DNA of 64,000 nt. It comes from Aradus depressus. Lineage: Eukaryota > Arthropoda > Insecta > Hemiptera > Aradidae. Shown here one piece after another: positions 11,363 to 23,177 of the stretch; position 1 is the first letter of the stretch, and each line of letters opens with the position of its first letter. Made by a program: the position numbers and the translations under genes. The stretch is from positions 11,046,222 through 11,110,221 of the forward strand of contig OY759222.1 of assembly GCA_963662175.1 (NCBI GenBank), in the 5' to 3' direction. Below the pieces are notes generated by a model. That model saw nothing but the letters and a program-made list of their open reading frames with translations, made no database searches and had not been told where the DNA came from.

Positions 11363-11398
11363 TGTGCTGACGATGGCGTAACCCGAAACCGGTACACA
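11363..11398 (+). ncRNA. Hammerhead ribozyme-like motif
   Basis: UGUG, CUGACGA, U, GGCGUAACCC, GAAA, CCGGU, A, CACA. Helix I pairs UGUG/CACA perfectly; helix II has two G-C pairs; stem III is ACCGGU. A TATTCCAC-like end repeat follows (GTGGAATAAACAATATTA), as in the 6890 copy. Confidence 0.6.
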
Positions 11399-11534
11399 TT
11401 TAAGTATATGTTTGTGGAATAAACAATATTAGTGTTCAAAAAAGTGTTTTATCTATAATTTTATTTTATTTATTAGTATTTCCACTATATCAACACAGAA
11501 CGGAAAAAAAAATGTATTCGGACATTCAATTTTT

Positions 11535-11567
<33 letters not shown>

Positions 11568-11571
11568 CTTA

Positions 11572-11685
11572 TTGATTTTCAAACAAATCGCTGAATTTTT
11601 TTCAAAAGGAGAGCGAAATATTAATTGAATAATTGGCGCTGGGGAAGTATATTTGCGATGATTCACCGACGATTTCTTGAATTAG
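11572..11685 (+). repeat. ACTTCCCC-family, 3' end only
   Basis: From TTGATTTTCA to GGGGAAGTATATTTGCGATG ATTCACCGACG, after a 31-base A run. Confidence 0.65.
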
Positions 11686-12199
11686 TCTGTGATCTTGTAT
11701 CCAACGGTTAATTAGAAATATTGAAGTGAAAAATTAAAAACCATCGAAAATTGCTATATTCATTTTATTTTTATTGAACGTTTCCATTTTCAAAATTAAA
11801 TTTTAATATAATTTATCAAGTTAGCAAATTAGCTGAGCTAGGATGGTAAATATTGTTATATTTCTCATTGTTTATATTTAATTCTCATCGTTGAATGAAA
11901 TCACCGTTCAATTAAGTAATCAAATAGAGATACGACCAAAGTCCACTCATTTGTTTAATAGCTTTGCTAACAGGAATTTTAATACGTTAATATTTGTGTG
12001 TTTTTGTGATGAATTTATTAAACTTCGTTTATCCGACAAATAAATATCATTATTATTACTAATGCTCGCTGGCTTGTTACTTCCACAGCTGTGCATAGTA
12101 TAGTTATGTAATTGGTCAGCATTTCAATATGTATTCATTTTTCATCGGATGTACTCTGTATATAAATGAAGAGAAAATAAAATTCTGTTTATGTGTGTT

Positions 12200-12583
12200 T
12201 CGCCTACTACCAGCGAGATATTTCGTCACCGGTGGGTTTAGTTAGCAAGGGAAGGGTCTTACGAGTAGGTACCTGACATCGCACGTGGTCGTGGGTTCGA
12301 AACCCGGTTGAGACTCTTAGTTTATTTTATCTGGGAGGTAAAATAAACTTAAGCACGCCGTCCTTCGGATGGGACGCTAAGCGATGGTCCCGAGCCTGTA
12401 CGATATCAGGTTCTCGTTAAAGACTCCTGTCCTAGGTGAATAAAAATTTAGGGTAGGCAAAATTTAGAACTCCCACAATAGAGTCGGGCTCATGTCCACC
12501 AGAGTGACGAAAGAGCACTCTGGTAGTAGGCGATATGACCTCGTATTTAAAGCCCGGGCATGAGTCATAATAACTAACTAAAC
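12200..12583 (+). mobile_element. tRNA-derived SINE, + copy fused to an inverted piece
   Basis: 12283-12583 is a + strand copy from the B box (GTGGGTTCGAAACCCGG) to the tail AATAACTAACTAA. 12200-12282 is a short - strand piece of the same SINE. The A-box head was lost at the junction. Confidence 0.8.
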
Positions 12584-13029
12584 TCATAAATTCTCCTCCA
12601 CTGTAATTGAGTAGATAAAGGGGTAAGAATGTTTTAACTAACAATATAATAAATAAATATAAGCATCACAAATAAAATTAAATAGAAAAGCTCAGTTCCA
12701 GGCAATTAAAAGTATTTAAAGAACTTCTAGTATTTAAGCTGCTGAGAAGCTCTTCAGTGAACTTAGAATTCCAATTTTATTGAGAAGATGTATAAAAACA
12801 ATTATTGTCCTGCCTTGGTACAAGAGAGCACCATTTTATTTGGTTTCTAAGGCCATAAAATTTATGTCCCCCTTATTAATGAAAATCAGACTTGAAAATC
12901 CATTAGAAACTGAACATGTGCCTGGGAAGCAAGAACCTAGTGGATTATAGCAAATGTTTATAAAAAACAACCCTTTACCACAACAACAAAAGTAATGTCG
13001 GTTAACCACATGGCTGGTAATACAAAATG

Positions 13030-13155
13030 TATTTATTGTTTTCACCCTTCCATCAAAGCCAATCAACCGTTTGGGATAAAACTCAATATTTGACTTATAT
13101 AGGGGCTTCTGAATTTTCATACTAAATTTTGTGTAGATTCATTCATTACATGCGC
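13030..13155 (-). repeat. ACTTCCCC-family fragment
   Basis: CCAATCAACCGTTTGGGATA to TTCATTACAT block of a - copy. Confidence 0.6.
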
Positions 13156-13194
13156 CCTGTGGTAATAAAGAAAAGGCTTAAGAAGGTTTAAGTG

Positions 13195-13480
13195 TTACGT
13201 GTTTTCATTTTCGGCTGTACTCGGCAACATTCGAGTCTTCTGGATTGCCGGTTTCTCCATTGGCAACAAGCCACTTTTTCACATTCACGGTGAGTTGGAG
13301 TGATGGAGTTTTGGCGTGGTCCGACGGATTTCTGGCAGGTTGGAATTCCGTCTGGGCCATTCCACTCCATCCAATCCAATAGTGTTTTCACATTCACGGT
13401 CACTTTTTGGACTATTCCGCTCCATTTGGCGTGGAGCAACTGGATTGGAACGACCGTGAATGGGGGCCTTAACAAAACAA
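13195..13480. repeat. Segment with repeated ACCGTGAATG motifs
   Basis: TTTTCACATTCACGGT occurs at 13274 and 13385 and inverted GACCGTGAATG near 13460, with GGAATTCC.TCTGG, CCAATCCAATAG and GTTGCTCCACGCC-type blocks between. Reads like a small non-autonomous element with internal rearrangement; class not recognised. Confidence 0.4.
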
Positions 13481-13614
13481 CTGATGGCCCTGTTTTGTTT
13501 TCTACATGCATTTGTTTTAAAAGAAATGTTTTTTATATAAAAATAAATATAATTAATTTTTTTATGTTTTTAATTTAATCATTTCATATGTGTATTATAT
13601 TTATACTCGTACAT

Positions 13615-13880
13615 CACATCCCTTATTAGGGTATTTCAATCGAGCCCTCCTTTTCTGGCCCTCCTTCCCTTCGACCGAATTTCCGGGAAAAATAATAAGT
13701 AGAATTTAAATATAGAATTTCATATAGATCGGGAGTTATCGTGTTCAGAGATGCACAAGTACAGACAGACTTTTTTTTCATATTTGGAATTCAGAGGTCG
13801 CAAAACATGAAATACTGTTGAAAACTGCGCATCGAATTTTTGACCGATTACATAACTTCCGCTATACATCATATAGCTGG
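13615..13880 (-). repeat. ACTTCCCC-family, 5'-end half
   Basis: Runs to the terminal hairpin ACTTCCGCTATACATCATAT AGCTGGGG, 150 bp before the AstCCC first exon. Confidence 0.7.
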
Positions 13881-14024
13881 GGCATAAAGCAGAGAGCTGT
13901 CCCCTACTTCGGACTAGGTTCTTGATGGGGGGTACTCAGGTCTCAGGTTGTCTTTACTTCTAGGTCTCGCCAAGGATAATAGCTACTGTTCGCCTATGAC
14001 TATGAAGTATTGTCTGTTTTCCAG

Positions 14025-14171
14025 GTACATCGTGAGAAGAGCCCCTTCACATCAATTATGAAACTGGCCTGGATCTTGCACGGAGCAGTTGCTCTTCTTC
14101 TGTCTGCACTGCTGGCCAACTGTCTGGCCACACCACCAATGGAGCGAGACAAGATGCTCTCTGAACTTGAT
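14025..14171 (+). CDS. AstCCC: AstCCC exon with start codon and signal peptide
   Basis: The ATG is at 14058 and the exon codes for 38 residues beginning [15 protein letters not shown] and ending SELD. The 3' border is a consensus GTAAGT donor. A pyrimidine-rich TCTGTTTTCCAG lies just before 14025, so a further non-coding 5' exon probably exists upstream; I could not locate it or a promoter. This ATG is chosen because the hydrophobic leader starts directly after it. Confidence 0.92.
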
Positions 14172-17100
14172 GTAAGTATGCACCTATAGTACGTCACTTG
14201 CCTAGCCTCAAATATTGTATTGCTTCACATGATCATAGTCTGGAAAAATCCGTAAACCAATATGGACAACAGCTACAGCTAGGGAAGAGAGAGTAGTCTG
14301 TAAGCATGGTTGGTAACCAAGTCCTGTCTGTAATGGTAACATCACATATTTTTAATTTTTTATAAATCAAGGGTGTTGACGATTCGTTAGGATGAGTATG
14401 TATAAGGAAAAAAATAAATGAGAGATTTAAGAAATAATAATAAAAATAATATTTAAAATAATTAAATAATACTAAAAAAATAATTTATGGTTTCCAGATT
14501 TACTTTGTGAAGCTCCATTCTAAGAATAGATAATTAAAATACACAATTTCTTTGTCAAACTTCACTATATATTCTCAAATACTCAACTAGTTTCGCCGTG
14601 TTAAGGCATTATCAAGAGTCACTTACAAACTGACAGAATTGGTTGACAGGGTAGAAGGTACAGTTATGGAGGGGGTTTTTAGGTAATGACGGGGAATCTC
14701 TTGTTTTTGTTACTCTATTCATTCCAATAAACAGATATTTACGAGATAATAATAAATATAAAATAAAAAAGAAAGAAAATATATATATATATATAATCTA
14801 ATAAAGCGAATCTAACAGTAAAGTGTGTTGGTACTTATATAGGTATGACTCATGAATTATATAAATGTAAAATATAATAAATATTAAAGTGAATAAAAAC
14901 AAATACATAGAATTTAAAGACAAATTAAAACATCAAATGAAGAATATAGTATTCTCTGAATGTCAGTTGGCAAAACATTTCTACAATTCTTAGCTACTTG
15001 ATATTTAAATTAAGAAGGGGGGAATGGTTCAGTTCTATTTGTTCATTTAGCATTACAATATCGTTATTTTTGTTCAGTTTATTTATTTCTACCGCTTCCA
15101 GTAAATTCAAAAGTGGACCTTTTTGGCAGATATGTATTATAGTTGGTTTGCCTTAACACGGCGAAACTAGTTGAGTATTTGAGAATATATAGTGAAGTTT
15201 GACAAAGAAATTGTGTATTTTAATTATCTAATACTAAACAAATTATAGTAATAAATATAAAATAAAAAAACAAAATAAATTAATGAAATAAAAGAATATT
15301 CATGATTAATATTTTTAGTTATCGTTAACTTCAAACAGAGAATTCGAAAAGAGAGAAATTTTAGTCAACTTTAGACAGGCTACAATTGAACGGTATACCG
15401 AAATCTAGTTGAGAAGACGAAAATGGAAATCTGATTCAGGGTGGCAACCTGTAGAAAGCCCTGTTAATCTCTGTCCGTCGCCATTGACAGCAATTGTGAT
15501 GAAAAAAATGTATATATAATATAATAATATAATATATATATATATACATATTATCAACGTTGTAGATTGCAAATAAGCGTCAATAAAAACATTAACTCAA
15601 ATGAATTATAAAATGGAACTATATTAAATATATGTTTAATGAAAAATAAATAATGTCACACTAATTTGAAATTTAAATAGTCTGCATTTCATCATGAGAA
15701 ACAAATATTTAATAGAACTTTTCAAATTATTCATTGAAGAATCAAATTCATTAAGAAAGTTTTGTAATTAATTGCCATCCATTTAAAAATATTACAATTT
15801 TCATGGAAGAGTACTTCATGATTTCCACTCCATGAAAAGTCCATTATGAAAACTTTTCCTCTATTTTTAAGTTCACCAAATATTTTGTGACAACGAAAAT
15901 AATTTAATTTGATGTGACTAGAGAAAGTTAACTAGTAGAAGAATACTAATTTTTTTATTTTTCTTAACTTTTTTATTTTCCCAGCTATACGATGAATAGG
16001 GGAAGTTATGTAGTCATGTCATGTTTTCCGACCTCATGATTCCAAATATTAAAAAAAAAAAACATTCTGTCTGTGTGTGTGTCTGTGAACACGATAACTG
16101 CCGATAGAATGAATGTATTGTGATGTAAACAATTATACACATTATTAATATATTACAAAATCAATTATTATTATTGGTATGAAGAACTAAATTAATGAAT
16201 AAATATATGTAGTCGCATTTTGTTTTAAAACGAACCAATGAATAAAGAATACAAAAGACGACCATCAGCTGTTCTGTGAGATGTGAAGGTGGAGTCTAGG
16301 AGTGGGAGAAGTGTTTAGGCTTAAGGTGTCGTGAATCAAAAAGGTGTGAAATAACATTGAAATCGATGCGCAAAGGAGGTACTTTTATTTATTTATATGT
16401 TGTATATGCCTTAAATAACTTTGATTTGAAGAATGGACAATATTTATTAGTTTATAAGATTTATTTTTTAAAAATTAATTTAGTGTTTTTTTATTTTTCA
16501 CTATTTAGTTAACAAACTTATAATTTAGATTTAAGTTCCACAGCAGAACGGCCTAACTGCTCAATTCGCCGACGATGTTGCTGTAATGAGTAAGGCCACC
16601 TCCAGTAGACTCGCTCAAGTACAACTGCACAACTTCTTGGATGAGGTGAAAGTTTGGAGTGCCAAATGGAGGATACATTTAAATCCTCAAAAGTCAGCGT
16701 TGGTACCATTCACTTATCTACGGACAGAAGTAGTAGGCCCGCTCACCCTCAACGGAGCTCTTGTCCCACAGACTTCTTCAATTCGGTACCTAGGTCTCAC
16801 CATGGACACCAAGTTGACCTGGAACGAGCACATCACTTCGCTGCTGCACAGGCTAAGACATCGACTTTACCAGCTGACACCTCTCCTCAAGAACTCTGAG
16901 CTCCCCCTCCCTCTCAAGAGGCTCGTTTATATGATGCTCATCAGGCCCATGTGGCTTTACGGCTGCTCCATCTGGGGTTCTGCCTCCGATTCTCAAATCA
17001 AACGTATACAGACACTCCAGAATCGGGCCTTAAGAATCATCACCAGTGCGCCCTGGTTTGTCCGTAACGAAACTATACACGATGATCTTGAGATCCCTGA

Positions 17101-17896
17101 GGTGAAAAAATGTCTGCCTATTTGCTACGCCAGTCTGCTGCGGACCATGCAAGATCATCAAAATCCTCTGCTACGTACCATCCCTCTCCACCTGCCTCCG
17201 CCAAGACCAGAACGTCGACTGAAGAGGAAGCACCATAGCGACCTTAATCAAGAGGACTGACGCTGGTCAGCGGCCTCATTCAAGTGCCAGATGTTTTGTT
17301 TTTTATTATTATTTTAGCACAATGGAATGTACATTGTACAAAAATTATCAATAAAAAAAAAAAAAAAAAAAAAAAAAAGATTTAAGTTAATAATCCCAAA
17401 TTATTTGTTCTCTTATTCTATGCTATTCATTTTCCCCGTTAACCCAGAAGGATAATTTGTACCTTTGGATTAAATTTAACCTTTTTGCAAAATTTAGAAA
17501 TACAATATGGTATCTCTTTAATAAATTTAGAAGAAATCCAAATGAAAAATTTGTTAATTGAACATTTTTAAAATAAGTGCACTTTCTTCAAAATTGCACA
17601 TCTTGAAGTCGCATTTTGTTCAAAATCGAATGGTGAACAAACAATGAGTGGAGAACAAATGCCGAATAGAGAGAGACAGTCGGAGGAGAGATGTGTTAGG
17701 GTTAATATGTAGGAGTGGAAAGAAATAACATTTCAACTGTTAACAGTCTAAGGAGAGTATCTCTTTATTTATTTAGTTATTATATATATTATAATTAAAT
17801 AAAAAGTACCTTAGCGCATCTACGTACTTCCACTGTGTTCATCCTAAACCACTCTCCTTAGACTGTTAACACTTAAATGTTATTTCTTTTCATTCC

Positions 17897-17947
<51 letters not shown>

Positions 17948-20900
17948 GTGTAATGATTTGTTCCCTTTATAACTAGCCGTGGAAGCCGAGAACAGACATC
18001 AAAAACACTTGAGGGTGGAAATTCCAGTTACTGGACAAAAACCCTCGTGAAGATAAACCTATATTTCCGATTAGGAAAAGTCTGGAGTCCAGATGATCGC
18101 CACTTCTGCTGGGAAAGGGGTGGTAGAGAGAAAATAAGAAAAAGAGTTATAGAAGAAAAACGTGGAAATATAATCTTCGTAATAAACTCAAAAATCACTT
18201 CAAAATAACTAATAGACTGGTGAAATATCTAATACAAAGGATCCCCTCTAAAGAATAATATATATATATAATAATTTCAAATATACTTCATTTACAATAT
18301 ACAGCACCTGGTATGTTCGCTCTCTGCGGAGGCAAGTTGGTCTCTCTCTAGCTCGACTAGTAATCGAATGTATGCTCTAAGTTGATTGATAGCTCAACCT
18401 AGGAGGTGAGCGCTCCCGGTGTACAACCGTTCAATCAACATAGGTACATTTCCGAACGACTATCGATAAATGAGATGGGGTGAGTTCCATATGTGAACCA
18501 TATATGTAACTTCGTTACATATTACCCCCCTCTTCCTCCTCAAGAGAGGCAGGAAAACAAATCCGGTGGCATTACTCAAATATACCAGCTCATGTATTCA
18601 CCCGTCGCAAGGATAGTCTAGCCATATACTATGGGGTGGGGTGGGGGACCCTCCCTGAAAAGCAAGGGGGATTGTCCCTCCTATCGTCACCAAACATCCT
18701 GTGCTGGGACGGCAGGCAGAGACTTAAACCGAGCTAAGCGGCCTTGCTACTCCTAGGTTGCGCACAAGCTCGCCTCAGCTGGTGGAAAAATTCCCCCACC
18801 CCCTCAAAAAATGCCGGGGTTCCCAGATGACTGGTTGCGTAAACCGACAACCCATAAAGAAAAAAAAAATATCAAAGGAAAAAATTTTCCAGTCACCTAA
18901 ACTAGAAACTAGACTCACGATGAGTGGGTAACCTCTAAGTTTAGGCTGCGGGTGAGTACAATGATAAACCCATGGCTGGTCAGTAGTCATAATAAGTAAC
19001 CAAAACAAATATACATCATATGTACAAATTGCCACCGGTTTTGTCCAAAAATACTAATAACGACCATTGGTCTTTTCAAAATAAAAAAAATACTTGCCCT
19101 CCAAAAACAAAAAAATTTTCCCACATTATGGATACTTCCTATTAAAATTTATACAATAATTTCAATTTAACTCGAGAGTCAGCAGGCCTTGGTTATTTTA
19201 CCATAAAATGCTCAGACTATTACTGTTCTTCGCATTATCAGGAAAAAAGTAACCACAAACGCAAGTGTGATGGTGAACACAAATTTAATTGCGAAGGCAA
19301 TTTGAGATCCTATGATCCCCAAAAGAAATGATTCCATCTCACTGTAAGGCGTTTGTAACCACATAAAAAAACCTGTAAGCTGATCTCGGTTCTATCCTTG
19401 AATTTAAAACACAAGTATAATTCAAGTATCCATTTATCTAACAATTAACAACAATATTTTCCTAAGTCCGATATCATAATATACAAAAATTGACTTTCTT
19501 GGTTCAAAAGAGAAAAATTATTAAGACCCCATAATCCTAACAATCTTTTCCTAATTTACCAGTCTTCAAAAGTACAATATAGTAAAGAAAAAATGATATG
19601 ACAATATTTACAAAAATTCTTCGGTGTCCCTTATCAAAAATTTACACAATTCAAAACAAATTACACAGGGAACACATTTTCATTTTTCATTGAAGTTCAT
19701 ATAGGAAGGTTTTCAAATGCATACTCATATTTCAATAATTATATGAAACAAAAAACAACATTGTAATGACAAATATTCAATATAAAATTATGTTCACTAT
19801 CCGTGATAAACCTTCTCATAACATCATCAAAATACATAATATTATATGGCCAATATATATATGTTATAAACCTGATATGCATATTTCCCAAAAATTCATA
19901 TGAACATAAAGACTGAGGATAGACAACACTCACAATAGGAAAAACATATACAGAATAAGGATATAGGTACCAATGCACATATAAACACATCAAAATATTG
20001 CGCAAATACAAATATAATAAAAATCAAAAAACAATTTATGTTCATCAAATACAAAATAAACCATAAAATATTATTTCGCCGTGGTATACCGTTTCAACTG
20101 TGAAACTTAAGCCTTCTTAGTCTAACGGGTGATCAGTCCGTCGAAAACAATAATAGACTGGCGACGTAAAATCTTACGCACGTCGTGCGCGCGAAGAATA
20201 TTACTCAAGTATACCTTTATGTGCACACTATCATAATCAAATATCATTATTTACTAATAATTGTAAATTATTTACCTTGGTATTCTGCGTATTTACCGCT
20301 ATGCGCGACTTTGATCCATTTGTCTCTCAGATATCAAGGTTGGATCTGCGATCTACGCAGAATTCCAAACCTGGGAAATCTCGGCTGCTGTAATGGTTCC
20401 AGGGTGAGAGATCGTGACAGGACCTCGGCTATGTAGTTCCTCTGACCTGAAACGTCTCGCACCTCATACCAAAATGACATGAGATTTCAAGAAACCATAC
20501 GAGGCAACCTTCCAGACAATTGATCTGATTTTGTCAACGCACTCAAATCAGAATGATCATAATACCAAAACAATAAAAAGGTCTGTGCTCACAGAACCTT
20601 AAATCGCAACAACAAATTGCGTAAAAAACCAAAATATATATCATAATCATATACGTTATTATCAATATAAACCATATAACAATCACATCTCTTTCGGTGC
20701 ACATAATAAAAAAAAAAACCACATAGTAGCTACCATAAGTAACCGAGTAGAAAACAATACATACATCTACAAAATTCACTTTGTTTAATCAAAACTCATT
20801 AATATAATCACAATTATCATTAAAAAACCATAAACATACCTTATCAAAGCAAAATCGTAAATCCAAATCAATAGTTAGGCCATATTCATTTATAATTAAA

Positions 20901-23122
20901 CACTTTTATCAATTAAAACACTTTTGGATTTCTTTTTCCTACTCGTTTTGCCATAAGGATTAGAATTACACTTGTTATTATTCACAATACATTCCTTAAT
21001 TAGACCTTTAAGCGAATCTCTACTTAAAGTAAATAATTGACTCTGTCCATTCGACGGAGAGGTTACTTTATCATTGGTTACATATCGACCTGCCTTGGCC
21101 GAAAATTGATTACCTTTGTAAACATAACTTTCAGAATTTCTATTTCCATAACCACCATTATCTCGCTTTCTGTAATAATTACCTTGTGAATTTCTATTCA
21201 CATTGCCATTAGAAAAATTACCATTAAATCTATTGCGATTGTAACCATTATATCTAAAAAATCTCATATGATTACCTTTACTCCGATCAAAATGTTGATC
21301 ACTAACCTGACCTTTACACAACAACCTTTCCGTATAATTGGTTTCGAAATTAGAACCATTATAATTTTCGGAACTTTCAATCAAACACAATTTGTCTACC
21401 TCTTCTATCAAATTGTATAACTCCTTAAGATTGGTAGGCCTATTTTGAAAATTACAGAAACCTCTTGTTTTAGAGTTTATACCCTCTAAAACTATTACGA
21501 CGATATCATATTCACTATTTCTATCAAGTATTTTGCAAAATTTCACAACACTATCAGCAAAATCACGAAAACTTTCGTCGACCTTTTGTACTCGATGAAT
21601 ATACTTAAATTCATATAATAGACGTACCTTGGGAGTGGTCAGTTCCCTAATAAATTTATCTCGGATTTCATTGAAATCGCACATATTCAATTCTACTAAT
21701 TTCTTCAAAATTCTATTCGACGGGTCCTTATAAGACAATCTCTTAATTATGTCACTCATATATTGCTTCTCTATCAAATAACAATCAAATAAATTTTCCA
21801 AAAACACTATAACACTAGTAGGGTCATTAACGATTAACCTAGGAAATGATTCGATTCTCCTCTCAATATAATTAGGAATCTTAATTTTATTAAAAGTACA
21901 TTCACTAACCTTTGAATCCATGCTTAGGAATGCGCTATTCAAACCTTGATCAGATTTTTCGGGAACTTCCGTTTTTCTGGATTTCCCAAATTCGGCTGAT
22001 AACTGGTTGAGGTTTTCCCGATCTGCTTGTACGGCAGTCGATAAATTATTCAACCCCAATTGGATAGCGGCCATTATTCGTTTATTTTCAGCCCTTTCTC
22101 CGACCAAACTATTTACTTTGTCGGATAAAGAATTAATAGTGTCTATTAATTTTTCCATCATAGAAGGACTAACTGTTTCAGTCGCCATCTTAAGATTGCT
22201 AAGAAAACTAAAGAAAACAAATTAACAAACAAGATCCTACCTAAGTCTATAATCCCCAAAGTGAATCACCAAGAGGTCAAAGTTCCAAGAACTATAGGAT
22301 TAAAGGTGCTCAACTGTTCAAGTACTAAAACTTTCCACAAAAATCCAAAATCTTTCACAAAATATAAAAACGGGATCCAGGAGACTACAAATGAATTAGC
22401 TTGCCCATACAAACCAATTCTAACTTGCCCCGTCAACTACCCACGCTAGAGACAAAAGAAAAAGTCTCAGCGTCTTCCTAGGCAGACTTTCGAAAGAAAG
22501 AAAAATGACGAAAAAAAGGACAACGACCTTAACCACGCTCTCTGCTACCATGTGTGTAATGATTTGTTCCCTTTATAACTAGCCGTGGAAGCCGAGAACA
22601 GACATCAAAAACACTTGAGGGTGGAAATTCCAGTTACTGGACAAAAACCCTCGTGAAGATAAACCTATATTTCCGATTAGGAAAAGTCTGGAGTCCAGAT
22701 GATCGCCACTTCTGCTGGGAAAGGGGTGGTAGAGAGAAAATAAGAAAAAGAGTTATAGAAGAAAAACGTGGAAATATAATCTTCGTAATAAACTCAAAAA
22801 TCACTTCAAAATAACTAATAGACTGGTGAAATATCTAATACAAAGGATCCCCTCTAAAGAATAATATATATATATAATAATTTCAAATATACTTCATTTA
22901 CAATATACAGCACCTGGTATGTTCGCTCTCTGCGGAGGCAAGTTGGTCTCTCTCTAGCTCGACTAGTAATCGAATGTATGCTCTAAGTTGATTGATAGCT
23001 CAACCTAGGAGGTGAGCGCTCCCGGTGTACAACCGTTCAATCAACATAGGTACATTTCCGAACGACTATCGATAAATGAGATGGGGTGAGTTCCATATGT
23101 GAACCATATATGTAACTTCGTT

Positions 23123-23177
<55 letters not shown>

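Larger units (their letters stand above)
17945..23125 (-). mobile_element. Complete LTR retrotransposon with gag but no pol
   Basis: Two direct repeats of 575 bp bound a 4,031-bp interior, and no difference was seen on reading them. In the element's own (- strand) sense each LTR runs TGTAACGAAG...TTACACACA. The primer-binding site TGGTAGCAGAGAGCG follows the 5' LTR directly. A polypurine tract (GAGGAGGAAGAGGGGGG) precedes the 3' LTR. It sits in an AT dinucleotide run, so the target duplication (ATATA-like) is ambiguous. The only long ORF is gag; about 2.4 kb between gag and the 3' LTR is non-coding, so pol proteins must come from elsewhere. Matching LTRs point to recent insertion, inside the AstCCC intron in antisense. 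Confidence 0.92.

Noticed and set aside
12283..12340. Possible tRNA gene (perfect B box GGTTCGAAACC)
   Set aside because: No A box at proper spacing and no acceptor stem; it is a SINE remnant.
16518..16709. - strand ORF opposite the LINE reverse transcriptase
   Set aside because: Shadow of the real RT frame.
17945..23125. Endogenous retrovirus with env
   Set aside because: No env, pol or protease frame; only gag between the LTRs.
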